A stretch of DNA of 37,661 nt from NCBI GenBank assembly GCA_947088135.1, contig CAMUFJ010000018.1:1-37661 (forward strand), written 5' to 3'. Within the stretch, counting starts at the first letter, position 1. Each line of letters opens with the position of its first letter. This DNA comes from an uncultured Clostridia bacterium. Lineage in GTDB: Bacteria > Bacillota > Clostridia > Christensenellales > Borkfalkiaceae. Position numbers and translations under genes: made by a program. The notes under the pieces were generated by a model. It searched no databases. It saw only the letters and a list, made by a program, of their open reading frames with translations, and had not been told where the DNA came from. This document shows, piece after piece, positions 6,712 through 15,173 of the stretch.

Positions 6712-7718
6712 CAGTTGAGGGCAATGACCGAGCTTCGCTCTACGAGCTCCGTCGGCACGATGATTTTTTTGGGCAGAGTGGTGTCCCCTAAAATTCGTTG
6801 AAGCAGTACGCTCGCCGCGATCTCGCCGATCTCCGTTTGCGGAATGGCGATCGTCGTAAGGGGCGGAGTGAGATATTTCGCGTCCTCGATGTTGGAAATG
6901 CCGATGATGGAAATCTCCTCGGGAATGGAAACGCCGAGCGAATGCAGGGCGGACATCGCCGCGATCGCCATATGGTCGCTTCCCACCAAAACGGCGGTGG
7001 GGCGGTTTTCGCATTCCATGAGTTTAAGCGTCTTATCGTAGCAGACCTTGCGGTGCCATTCGCTGTCGATCACCCACGCGGGGTCGATCGGCAAAGAGTG
7101 GTGCTGCATCATTCTGAAATAGGCTTCCCGCCGTCCGATATTCAGCGCGTCATTGTTATGCGCGCCGATATAGGCGATTTTTTTATGTCCTTTTTCGAGC
7201 AGGTAGCGCATGGCGCGGCAGCCTGCCTCAAAGCGGTCGTAGCCGACGTTATCGATCATGGGCTGTCCCGAGTCGATGCCCACGATGTGCTTGATTTTGG
7301 AGGAGAGCAGGCTCATGGTTTCCGCGTTCGGCTGGTCCATGAGAATGAGCCCTTTGGGCGGGTGGGCAAGGAAGGAGGAAACCGACTCCTCTTTGAGCAT
7401 ATCGAACTGCGTGAGCACGAAATCGAAATCGTAATCCTTTTGTTTGAGATAATTTTTTGCGCCGCTCAAAATAGCGTTGTAATAGCTGTCCTTCGTGTGC
7501 TCCACCGTCACGCGGGAAATGCACCCAATGGAAACTTTGGCGTGCGCTCGCCCTTTTTTATAGTTGGGATTGAGCTCGTAGCCGAGCTCCCGAACGGCGC
7601 GCATCACCCGCTCGCGGGTTTGGTCGGTAACGCGGTAATTCGGGTCAAGATTGATAATGCGCGACACCGACGCGATGGAAACCCCTGCGCGCTCCGCAAC
7701 TTCTCTGATCGTAGCCAT
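6711..7718 (-). CDS. LacI/GalR family transcriptional regulator
   Basis: 335 residues. N-terminal LacI helix-turn-helix starting at residue 1 (MATIREVAERAGVS, then IASVSRIIN) and the hinge helix, followed by a periplasmic-binding-protein-like sugar sensor domain (for example GLILMDQP, VGYDRFEAG, VLVGSDHMA, PPLTTIAIP). The ATG at 7718 places the HTH at the usual N-terminus and has GGAG upstream; longer frames add unrelated residues. It is divergent from the sugar operon that starts at 8081, which is its likely target. A TGTTTGGTAAACA dyad abuts its own -35, suggesting autoregulation. The effector is unknown. Confidence 0.95.
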   Translation of the reverse strand: MATIREVAERAGVSIASVSRIINLDPNYRVTDQTRERVMRAVRELGYELNPNYKKGRAHAKVSIGCISRVTVEHTKDSYYNAILSGAKNYLKQKDYDFDFVLTQFDMLKEESVSSFLAHPPKGLILMDQPNAETMSLLSSKIKHIVGIDSGQPMIDNVGYDRFEAGCRAMRYLLEKGHKKIAYIGAHNNDALNIGRREAYFRMMQHHSLPIDPAWVIDSEWHRKVCYDKTLKLMECENRPTAVLVGSDHMAIAAMSALHSLGVSIPEEISIIGISNIEDAKYLTPPLTTIAIPQTEIGEIAASVLLQRILGDTTLPKKIIVPTELVERSSVIALN

Positions 7719-7769
7719 ATTCTCTCCGCAAGACAGGCGTTTGCCCGTCTTTTTTATTATTTCAAATTC

Positions 7770-7798
7770 ATTATAACATGGAAAAAATCTCCTGTCAA
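7770..7798 (-). promoter_or_regulatory. Consensus promoter of the lacI-family gene
   Basis: Minus-strand TTGACA (7798-7793), 17-bp spacer ending TGT, TATAAT (7775-7770): full consensus with extended -10. Confidence 0.85.
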
Positions 7799-7800
7799 GA

Positions 7801-7813
7801 TGTTTGGTAAACA
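7801..7813. promoter_or_regulatory. Putative LacI-family operator O1
   Basis: TGTTTGGTAAACA is a perfect dyad (TGTTT-N3-AAACA) two bases upstream of the regulator's -35. A degraded relative, TATTTGGTAAAAT, lies at 7825-7837, 24 bp away. Odd-centred dyads are less common for LacI proteins than CG-centred ones, so the assignment is by position. Confidence 0.5.
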
Positions 7814-7927
7814 AAAATCAAAAATATTTGGTAAAATTTGGCAGTAAAGATGGAACGGAGGAAGCGAAAAGAATACGGAAAAGGTCGTTTGTCGAAAAAA
7901 AGTCCGATTTTTGTCGAAAAAATGCAG

Positions 7928-7956
7928 TAAACATTATGGTAAACAAAAAATGTTTA
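7928..7956. promoter_or_regulatory. Cluster of TAAACA half-sites upstream of the sugar operon promoter
   Basis: TAAACA at 7928-7933 and 7940-7945 and the inverted TGTTTA at 7951-7956, spaced 11-12 bp, about one helical turn. The last two form a dyad with a 5-base centre. The middle one belongs to ATGGTAAACA, sharing GGTAAACA with O1. They end 20 bp upstream of the -35 at 7977. Confidence 0.45.
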
Positions 7957-7976
7957 TTCTTTTTTTCTAAATTCTA

Positions 7977-8005
7977 TTGACAGCACATTAAATCCGTGAT
8001 AGAAT
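7977..8005 (+). promoter_or_regulatory. Promoter of the sugar operon
   Basis: TTGACA (7977-7982), 17-bp spacer ending TGA, TAGAAT (8000-8005). Start near 8012 gives a leader of about 70 bases before TTG 8081. Together with 7719-7976 this accounts for the whole gap between lacI and the operon. Confidence 0.75.
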
Positions 8006-8080
8006 GCAATCAGAAAGGTTTTTGGGAATAGCAAAACATTTTTGTGAAAAACGTTCAGTTTATCAAAAAGAGGTGAGATC

Positions 8081-9364
8081 TTGAAGCAGTTTACGGTAGC
8101 GATCGTAGGCCTTGGCGGAAGAGGACTTTATACGTACGCAAAATATCAGGAAAAATTTCCCGAAAGAATGAAAATCGTAGCGATCGCAGACATCGATCCC
8201 GAAAAGGTGCGCTATGCAAGCGAGCGGTATTCCGTGCCCGCCGATTTTTGCTTTGACAGCGCGGAGAATTTGCTCGAACGCGAAAAGCTTGCCGACGTGC
8301 TTATCATCGCCACGCAGGACTGTCAGCACCGCGATCACGCGCTTGCCGCCTTAAAACGCGGCTATGATATTTTGCTTGAAAAGCCCGTCGCCGTCACCGT
8401 TTCCGACTGTATCGATATTCGCGACGCGGCGATCAGGGCGGGCAGGTCGGTGACGATTTGCCACGTGCTCGAATTTACGGCGTTCTTCCGTAAGATCAAG
8501 GAGGTAATCAAGAGCGGAGTTATCGGCGAGCCCGTTACGGTGGAAGCGATCGAGAACGTGGGGTATTGGCATCAGGCGCACAGCTTTGTGCGGGGGAATT
8601 GGCGGAACGACGAAATCGAGTCGCCCATGATCCTGCAAAAGTGTTGCCACGATTTCGATATTCTTTCTTGGCTTTTAGATAAGAAATGTCTTTCCGTTTC
8701 TTCGCTCGGCTCGTTGAAATATTTCAAGAAAGAGAACGCGCCCGAGGGGAGCGCAGAGCGCTGTTGCGATTGCAAATATGCGCATTCGTGCCCGTACAGC
8801 GCATACCGCATCTACTTCGAAAGCAAGGAGATGGGCTACGACCACGGCAACCGCGATTGGCCTTTAAATATTTTGACGGAAAACCCCGACAGAAAGTCGC
8901 TCAATGAAGCGATCGAAAAAGGCCCTTACGGCAGATGCGTCTTCCATTGCGATAACAACGTGGTGGATCACCAGATCGTAAGTATGCAGATGGAGGACGA
9001 GGTTACGGTATCCTTTACCATGACGGCGTTCACGGCGCAAAACTTCCGCAGGGTCAAGGTCATGGGAACGCTCGGCGAGATCGTCGCCGATCAGCGCGAA
9101 AATCTCGTTACGGTCACGCCGTTCGGGGGAGAAAGCACCGTTTACGATATTACAAAGCTCGCCGACGATTTGTCGGGACACGGCGGAGGCGATAACCGCA
9201 TGATGACGGAAATGTTCGATGCGCTCGAAAAAGGCGGAACGGTTTCTTCCTCCATAAAGGAGGCGATCGCACCCCATCTCGTCGCGTTTGCGGCGGAAGA
9301 ATCCCGCAAAAAGAAAGGCGAACGCATTTTCATGGCGGAGTTTGAAAAAACAAATTCCAAATAA
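8081..9364 (+). CDS. Gfo/Idh/MocA family NAD(P)-dependent oxidoreductase
   Basis: 427 residues. N-terminal Rossmann fold with GLGGRG (10-15), the family EKP motif (Lys101, probable catalytic lysine), and a C-terminal substrate domain with CCHDFD (188-193), whose His-Asp pair is typical. A cysteine cluster (Cys228, 229, 231, 237) in CCDCKYAHSCPY recurs in a Gfo/Idh/MocA subgroup and may be structural or metal-binding. The TTG start at 8081 follows AGAGGTGAG. It probably oxidises or epimerises a sugar imported by the transporter downstream; the exact substrate cannot be read. First gene of the operon under LacI control. Confidence 0.92.
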   Translation: MKQFTVAIVGLGGRGLYTYAKYQEKFPERMKIVAIADIDPEKVRYASERYSVPADFCFDSAENLLEREKLADVLIIATQDCQHRDHALAALKRGYDILLEKPVAVTVSDCIDIRDAAIRAGRSVTICHVLEFTAFFRKIKEVIKSGVIGEPVTVEAIENVGYWHQAHSFVRGNWRNDEIESPMILQKCCHDFDILSWLLDKKCLSVSSLGSLKYFKKENAPEGSAERCCDCKYAHSCPYSAYRIYFESKEMGYDHGNRDWPLNILTENPDRKSLNEAIEKGPYGRCVFHCDNNVVDHQIVSMQMEDEVTVSFTMTAFTAQNFRRVKVMGTLGEIVADQRENLVTVTPFGGESTVYDITKLADDLSGHGGGDNRMMTEMFDALEKGGTVSSSIKEAIAPHLVAFAAEESRKKKGERIFMAEFEKTNSK

Positions 9365-9401
9365 ATGCAACTGCTCGGCAGGGCACAAAAATTCAAAAAA
9401 G

Positions 9402-9449
9402 TTTTTGTTGTTTCCAACAAAAAGAGGAAACCGTATTCTACGGTTTCCT
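9402..9449 (+). other. Two tandem intercistronic hairpins
   Basis: Hairpin 1: TTTTTGTTG / CAACAAAAA (9402-9410, 9415-9423). Hairpin 2: AGGAAACCGTA / TACGGTTTCCT with a TTC loop (9425-9435, 9439-9449), 11 bp and perfect, followed by A rather than T. No promoter is visible before the next gene, so these are more likely RNA-processing or stability elements than a strong terminator. Confidence 0.5.
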
Positions 9450-9490
9450 AAAAAAACTTATCCGATAAAAACAACGGAGGTAATTATTTT

Positions 9491-11128
9491 ATGAAAAGAG
9501 GATTACGCTATCTTTCGCTCATGCTCGGCGCGGTGACTGCGCTCACCCTCGCAGGGTGCGGAGAGGACAAAAACGACGGCAAGGACGACGTCGGCAACGG
9601 CAAGGACGAAGCGGTGAGTATTTTCTCGCGTCCTACGGTGGAACGCCCCGCTACGGGCAGAAAGGATTGGAACGACGTCGATTCTTTCGTCTGCTATTAC
9701 GGCTCGCTTACGGGCGATTCCGAGAAAGAACCCGTAAACGGCGGGGAGCCCGAGCGTGCGCTCGATATGCTTAAACAGTTCGACGTTGCCATCATTCACA
9801 GCTCTCAGCTCTTCGGCGACGAGAGAGCCGCGCAATACGTGCAGGAGCTCAAAGACGCGGGCACTTACGTCATCTCCTATCTGACGATCGGCGAGGACGA
9901 CGGCTTGCACGTGGGCGACGGGCTGGGGGAAAACGGCTACGCTTCCTACTATCTTTACGAAAACGGTATGCCCCGCATGAATTCTTCTTGGGGTTCTTAC
10001 TTCGTGGACGCGGGCAACCCCGTGTGGCAGGAAATCGTGCTCGGAAAGGCGAAGAGCATTTTGGAGTACGGCGTAGACGGGCTTTTCCTCGACACGCTCG
10101 ACACGGTGGACGTCGCCTACGATACGATGGGGGGCATGGTCGATCTCGTCAGACGTTTGGACGAGGAACTGCCCGAGGGGACTAAGCTCGTTCCCAACCG
10201 CGGATTTACCGTTTATCAATACATTTCGCAGTACGTGGACGGCATCATGTTCGAGAGCTTCTCCACCACGTACGACGAGGCTTCGGGCTTCTTTGTGGAC
10301 AGAAACGAAGCGGACATGGAGTACAACCAAACGGTCGCCTGCAATATCATCAACCGCGTGCGCCGTTACGATTATATGCCCGTGTTCTGCCTCGATTACA
10401 TCAATAAAGCGGAATACAGCTATATGCCGCAGAACGTATACGACAATGCTTGGATGTATGACTTCGTGCCGTATGCTACCTATTCGCGCAATCTCGATAT
10501 TTGTCCCGATCCCGATGTTAAGCCCCAAAGCGCGCGCGGCTCGCTGGCGCTTTCCAAGCTGAGCGATTCTACGGGCGAAACGACCCTGAACGGCGACACG
10601 AGCTCCGCGAATCTTGCCTATGCGGGCAACGAGCTCTGCACCGTCACCGTCGATTCGACGTTCGTCGGCTATTCGGGCGCGAAACCGCTCAACGACGGCT
10701 TCTTCGCAACGGAGGAGAACCACAACCAACTGAATTGGGCTACCGAATCGTGGGCGAGCGAGAACAACAACCGCAAGGATCACTGGATCCAATTCACTTT
10801 CGCCGAACCGCAGGAGATCTCCAAGGTCAACGTCTATTGGGCTCCCGACGGCGCGGGCACGCCAACCTTCTATTCCGCCCGCGAGGCGAGGATCGAAGCG
10901 ATGATCGACGGCGCTTGGCAGACGGTCGCCACGTATAATTGGAAGAACGGCGAGGTGTATCTCACCCAACAGCAGCTCACCGAATTCACCTTCGATAAGA
11001 TTACCACCGACCAGATCCGCATTTTCCAACCCAAGGGCATGGGCGACGCGACTTCGTCGAGAACGGACGGCGTGGAAACGGTGTTTACGGGCATTATGTG
11101 GGTGAGCGAAGTAGAAATTTACGCTTGA
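9491..11128 (+). CDS. GH114-type TIM-barrel glycosidase lipoprotein with discoidin-like domain
   Basis: 545 residues. Signal peptide with lipobox LAGC (Cys23), so tethered outside the membrane. Residues about 60-350 fit the GH114/TM1410 alpha-barrel: VCYYGSL, VAIIHSSQL, YVISYLTIGED, the acidic strand DGLFLDTLDT (Asp196, 201, 204) and PNRGF. Characterised GH114 members are endo-alpha-1,4-polygalactosaminidases, related to the PelA hydrolase. Residues about 375-545 look like an F5/8 type C (discoidin, CBM32-like) sugar-binding domain with WIQFTFAEPQEISKV. AGGAG at 9475-9479 marks the ATG 9491 start. Followed by the import genes, it probably cuts a surface glycan for uptake. Barrel assignment fairly sure; substrate inferred only from the family. 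Confidence 0.82.
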   Translation: MKRGLRYLSLMLGAVTALTLAGCGEDKNDGKDDVGNGKDEAVSIFSRPTVERPATGRKDWNDVDSFVCYYGSLTGDSEKEPVNGGEPERALDMLKQFDVAIIHSSQLFGDERAAQYVQELKDAGTYVISYLTIGEDDGLHVGDGLGENGYASYYLYENGMPRMNSSWGSYFVDAGNPVWQEIVLGKAKSILEYGVDGLFLDTLDTVDVAYDTMGGMVDLVRRLDEELPEGTKLVPNRGFTVYQYISQYVDGIMFESFSTTYDEASGFFVDRNEADMEYNQTVACNIINRVRRYDYMPVFCLDYINKAEYSYMPQNVYDNAWMYDFVPYATYSRNLDICPDPDVKPQSARGSLALSKLSDSTGETTLNGDTSSANLAYAGNELCTVTVDSTFVGYSGAKPLNDGFFATEENHNQLNWATESWASENNNRKDHWIQFTFAEPQEISKVNVYWAPDGAGTPTFYSAREARIEAMIDGAWQTVATYNWKNGEVYLTQQQLTEFTFDKITTDQIRIFQPKGMGDATSSRTDGVETVFTGIMWVSEVEIYA

Positions 11129-11163
11129 AGATAAAAGAAAAAGGGGAGTATTAGGAGGTAACC

Positions 11164-13164
11164 ATGAAAAAATCAATTTCGGCAATCAGTTGCGCATTGG
11201 CGCTTGCGGCAAGTTTCACTGCATTCGCCGCCTGCGCACCCGCTGACGATTACAATTATGAAGCGATCGACCCCGGTACGCTCGCCGCGCCTCGCGCGGA
11301 ATTCAAAACGGCGGAGGAGGACGCGGCGAAGAATGCGGCGTATCGCGCGGAATATCCCACCCTCGACCGTTACGAGAACACGGTCACGGTAAAGGTCGCC
11401 GCCATTCAGTACGAGTTGGAACCCAACGTTAAGCGGGGTACCACGCCGCAGAACCAGTCGTTCAACAAGATCGCTCTCGACAAGCTGAATATCAAGATCG
11501 AATACAGCGTCGTTTCTGCGAGCACGATGTACGATCAAAAGCTCAATCTTGCGATCGCGGCGAACCAAATGCCCGATATGTTCTATACCACCTCGGCGGA
11601 AATGTACACGACGCTTCGCGATACGGGTATGCTCGCCGACCTTACCGAAGGATATTACCGTTTAAACGACAATCTGCTTTACAATTACGAAACGTACATG
11701 CCCGAGCTCATCAGGGCGTGTATGCAGGAAGGCAAGCTGTACGCGCTTCCTCAACAGTCCAACAAGTATGCTTCGGCGCAACGGCTGTATATCCGCAAGG
11801 ATTGGCTGGATATCTGCGGTGTGGAAGCGCCCACGACCGTCGAAGAGATGATCGAAGTCGGTCAGGCGTTCCTCGACCATAAGGACGAGATCGCGGCGCA
11901 GACGGGTATTTCCGCCAACAACGTGATTCCTTTCTCCATGCACAAAGATATCACGTATGCGGGCTCTTATTCCGCGGAGGGGATGTTCAACTCGCACGGC
12001 GCGTCGCTCGGCGCGTTCTTCAAGGACGAGAACGGCGAACTTGTCAGCTCGAACACTTCCAAGGAAGCGGAGGCGGCGGTCAAGACAATGCGCACCATGT
12101 ACGAAAAGGGTATTCTCGACAGGGAATTCCTCTCCAACACGGCGGCGTCGGTGCAGTCTTACGTATCGGCGGGCTTCGTGGGAATGGTGTTCGGCGAATG
12201 GTGGCTTCCTAAGGACGCGCTCGGCACGGCTGTGGAGTCCTCGGCGGTAAAGGGCGCCGATTGGACTTGGGTGGATCTGCCCTCCTATAACGGTAGCGAG
12301 AGCCTTCCCATTGTGGATACCATGCTCATTTCGGGTTACAATATGGTTTCTTCCAAATGTCAACATCCCGAGGCGGTCGCAAAGCTCATCAATCTTTTCT
12401 ACGATATTTATTACAACGACAACGCGCAGGATATCTACGGCAAAGACGTGCTCCCCTCCAACGGGTTCTACTATCAGTTCGTACCCGTAAAGCTGTGGGA
12501 CGGTATGGCTTCGGATATGGAATATAAGCGGGTGAACCGCGTGTTTAACGAGCTGTACGAGGGCGGGCTCAACGATCGCTCCCTGTTTACGAACGGCTTG
12601 TACGAGGATCTTACCGAAGCTCAGATCGCCGCGGAAGAGGCGGCGGGAAACAAGATATACACCATTTCCGCTAACAACAGCGGCGGATATTCCGTGCTCA
12701 AACGGGACGTGGTTGCAAAAATCGAGGCGGACGCAGATTTAAAGGCTTCTTTCGACAGCCTCAGAAGCCGTGAAAAAACTCTGCACTTTGCCGACGGCTA
12801 TCCCTACTTCGTCGCCTATAAGCAAGGGATCGCGGCCAAGGACATGACGAACGAGGAACTCAAAGGCTGGGGCATCTATCATGAAATGATCGACGAAAAC
12901 GGCAGTTACGCCTATGTAGTCGAGCTTTCCGAGGGGACGAAGAAAGCGAAATACGACGAATTCTACGGCACGGCGCTTTCGGCGATGACTGATTTCGGCG
13001 AATACATTACCTCCCAAACGAGCGTCCGCTTCACGAAGATGATCTCGGGAGAGAGCCCTTTGAGCGATTTTGCCGAGTTTGTAAAGGTTTACAATAACAA
13101 CGGAGGCGATACGATCGTCGGTCAGGTAAACGCTTGGTATAACGCGGTACATGCATTCGACTGA
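11164..13164 (+). CDS. Carbohydrate ABC transporter substrate-binding lipoprotein (LplA-like)
   Basis: 666 residues, longer than typical sugar-binding proteins (about 420-550). Lipobox FAAC with Cys24. Bacterial solute-binding features include the NKIALDKLNIKIEY region near the N-terminus, IAANQMPDMFYT, LYIRKDWLDICGVEAPTTVEEM, and AAVKTMRTMYEKGILDREF. It resembles the large LplA/YtcQ class that works with LplB and YtcP permeases, which follow here. AGGAGGTAAC precedes the ATG; the gap from the glycosidase gene is 35 bp, so co-transcription is likely. Ligand presumably an oligosaccharide released by the upstream enzyme. Confidence 0.93.
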   Translation: MKKSISAISCALALAASFTAFAACAPADDYNYEAIDPGTLAAPRAEFKTAEEDAAKNAAYRAEYPTLDRYENTVTVKVAAIQYELEPNVKRGTTPQNQSFNKIALDKLNIKIEYSVVSASTMYDQKLNLAIAANQMPDMFYTTSAEMYTTLRDTGMLADLTEGYYRLNDNLLYNYETYMPELIRACMQEGKLYALPQQSNKYASAQRLYIRKDWLDICGVEAPTTVEEMIEVGQAFLDHKDEIAAQTGISANNVIPFSMHKDITYAGSYSAEGMFNSHGASLGAFFKDENGELVSSNTSKEAEAAVKTMRTMYEKGILDREFLSNTAASVQSYVSAGFVGMVFGEWWLPKDALGTAVESSAVKGADWTWVDLPSYNGSESLPIVDTMLISGYNMVSSKCQHPEAVAKLINLFYDIYYNDNAQDIYGKDVLPSNGFYYQFVPVKLWDGMASDMEYKRVNRVFNELYEGGLNDRSLFTNGLYEDLTEAQIAAEEAAGNKIYTISANNSGGYSVLKRDVVAKIEADADLKASFDSLRSREKTLHFADGYPYFVAYKQGIAAKDMTNEELKGWGIYHEMIDENGSYAYVVELSEGTKKAKYDEFYGTALSAMTDFGEYITSQTSVRFTKMISGESPLSDFAEFVKVYNNNGGDTIVGQVNAWYNAVHAFD

Positions 13165-13182
13165 TAACAAGGAGGAATTTCG

Positions 13183-14166
13183 ATGGAACAAATCCTCGAA
13201 GAGAGCAGGACGGAAACAGAGGTTTTCCCCGTAGCGCAAACTCCGCAGGAGAAAAAGCGCAGGAAGGTCAACGTAAAGGAACAGCTGACGTTGCACTCCA
13301 TGCTTGTTCCCGGCGTCGTGCTCGCTACCATTTTCATGATCGTGCCGATGATCGGCATCGTCATGGCGTTTGAAAAATACAACGTTGCGAAGGGCTTTTT
13401 CGCCTCCCCTTGGGTGGGCTTTGCAAACTTTGCCACGCTCTTCAAACGTCCCGATTTTTGGGACGCGACTTGGAACACGGTCATCATCGCGTTTTGGAAA
13501 ATCGTGTTCACGTCGGTGCTGTCTATCGTGCTGTCCCTGCTCATTAACGAGATCCGCCTGAAAAGAATCAAAAAGGGCGTGCAGACGCTGTTGTTTCTGC
13601 CGTACTTCCTTTCGTGGGCGCTTCTCGGCAACATCATGGTGGATATGTTCTCCTATTCGGGCTCTGTCAACTATATGCTGAGCGCGTTCGGAGTAGATCC
13701 CGTGTACTTCATCACGAGCAACCGTTGGTTTCGGGTCATCATCGTCGGCACGGACGTGTGGAAGACGATCGGGTATCAAATCGTTGTGTTTTTAGCGGCG
13801 ATCACAAATATCGATCCCGCTCTTTACGAGGCGGCGAAGATCGACGGCGCGAACAGCACCCAGCTCGTCTTGCACATTACGCTTCCCGGCATGATGAGCA
13901 TGATCGTCCTCATGAGCATTCTCAATATCGGCAATATCATGAACGCGGGCTTCGAGCAGATCCTCGTCATGTACAATCCTTCGGTGTACGAAACGGGAGA
14001 TATTCTCGATACCATGGCGTACCGAATCGGCTTGGCTGCCTCGGGAGGGGCTGCGAATTATTCGGTGGGTACCGCAATCGGACTGTTTAAGTCGGTTATC
14101 AGTTGCGCGTTCTTCTCGATCAGCTATTTCCTTGCGTATAAGCTGAAAGGCTACAAAATCTTCTAA
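13183..14166 (+). CDS. Sugar ABC transporter permease, LplB type
   Basis: 327 residues, six predicted membrane helices after a polar basic N-terminal stretch of about 40 residues. The EAA loop that contacts the ATPase is clear: YEAAKIDGANSTQL followed by TLPGM. AAGGAGGAA precedes the ATG. It pairs with the permease at 14180. No ATP-binding subunit occurs in the window, so a shared MsmX/UgpC-like ATPase elsewhere is expected, as is usual for this transporter class. Confidence 0.94.
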   Translation: MEQILEESRTETEVFPVAQTPQEKKRRKVNVKEQLTLHSMLVPGVVLATIFMIVPMIGIVMAFEKYNVAKGFFASPWVGFANFATLFKRPDFWDATWNTVIIAFWKIVFTSVLSIVLSLLINEIRLKRIKKGVQTLLFLPYFLSWALLGNIMVDMFSYSGSVNYMLSAFGVDPVYFITSNRWFRVIIVGTDVWKTIGYQIVVFLAAITNIDPALYEAAKIDGANSTQLVLHITLPGMMSMIVLMSILNIGNIMNAGFEQILVMYNPSVYETGDILDTMAYRIGLAASGGAANYSVGTAIGLFKSVISCAFFSISYFLAYKLKGYKIF

Positions 14167-14179
14167 GGGGGTGAAGACT

Positions 14180-15145
14180 ATGGAAAACCAAACGGTAAAC
14201 GAAACAGTAGCCGAAACGGAAGTCATGACGGCGAAAACGGTCGATCGCCCCATGAAAATGAAAATTCCAAAATCCCGTCGGGTGTTTCTCATCATCAACA
14301 CAACGCTCTTGTGCATTCTCGCGCTCGTATGTTTATTGCCTTTCGTCAATCTTTTGGCGATCAGCCTTTCGAGCGACGAAGCCGTGCGCGCGGGGCAGGT
14401 GGGGCTCGTTCCCGTCGGCTTTTCCCTCAACGCCTATCAGGTGCTCGTCACCAAGGTAGCGTTCTTCAAGGCGTTCGGCATCAGTATCGCGCGCGTCGTG
14501 CTCGGAACGGTCATATCCCTTGCGGTCATCACGCTCGGCGCATATCCGCTCTCCAAGAGCAGCGACGCCTTCCGCGGCAGAACGTTCTACACGGTGTTCT
14601 TCACCATTACCATGTTTTTCTCGGGCGGCTTGGTTCCCACCTACATCATCATCTCCAAGCTCGGGCTCATGAACAATATTTTGGCGCTCGTGCTTCCTAC
14701 GGCGATGAACGCTTGGAACATGGTGCTTCTCATCAACTTCTTCCGTCAGGTTCCCAAGGAGCTGGAAGAAGCGGCGAAGATGGAGGGGGCGGGGCATTAT
14801 CGCATTCTATTGCAGATGGTGCTTCCCGTATCCCTTCCCGCGATCGTGACGGTCACGCTCTTCACGGCGGTACAGCATTGGAACAACTGGTTCGACGGTA
14901 TCATCTATATGCAACCCGAAAACCTGCCGTTGCAATCGTATATTTACAATATGGTCAACGAAGCGAACAATTTGCGCCAACAGCTCGTGAGCAATCCCAG
15001 CGACGAGGCGCTCCTTTCGCAGATTCCCACCAAAACGTTGGAATCGGCGCAGATCTTCATTGCAATTCTTCCCATTTTACCGCTGTACCCGATCGCGCAG
15101 AAGTACTTCATTCAAGGGCTTGTGCTCGGCTCGGTAAAAGAATAA
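14180..15145 (+). CDS. Sugar ABC transporter permease, YtcP/LplC type
   Basis: 321 residues, six predicted helices, with the EAA motif EEAAKMEGAGHYRI then LPVSLPAI. The ATG at 14180 is preferred: the purine-rich AAGGGGGTGA (14165-14174) sits 5 bases upstream, whereas the in-frame GTG at 14171 lies inside that ribosome site. It starts 13 bp after the first permease, so translation is likely coupled. Typical second permease of a CUT1 carbohydrate importer. Confidence 0.93.
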   Translation: MENQTVNETVAETEVMTAKTVDRPMKMKIPKSRRVFLIINTTLLCILALVCLLPFVNLLAISLSSDEAVRAGQVGLVPVGFSLNAYQVLVTKVAFFKAFGISIARVVLGTVISLAVITLGAYPLSKSSDAFRGRTFYTVFFTITMFFSGGLVPTYIIISKLGLMNNILALVLPTAMNAWNMVLLINFFRQVPKELEEAAKMEGAGHYRILLQMVLPVSLPAIVTVTLFTAVQHWNNWFDGIIYMQPENLPLQSYIYNMVNEANNLRQQLVSNPSDEALLSQIPTKTLESAQIFIAILPILPLYPIAQKYFIQGLVLGSVKE

Positions 15146-15173
15146 AAAACCAAATTCAAGATAAGGAGAAAGT

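Noticed and set aside
9503..11185. 560-codon minus-strand frame opposite the glycosidase gene
   Set aside because: GC-rich DNA opens antisense frames; no ribosome site or domain, and the plus frame has lipobox and enzyme motifs.
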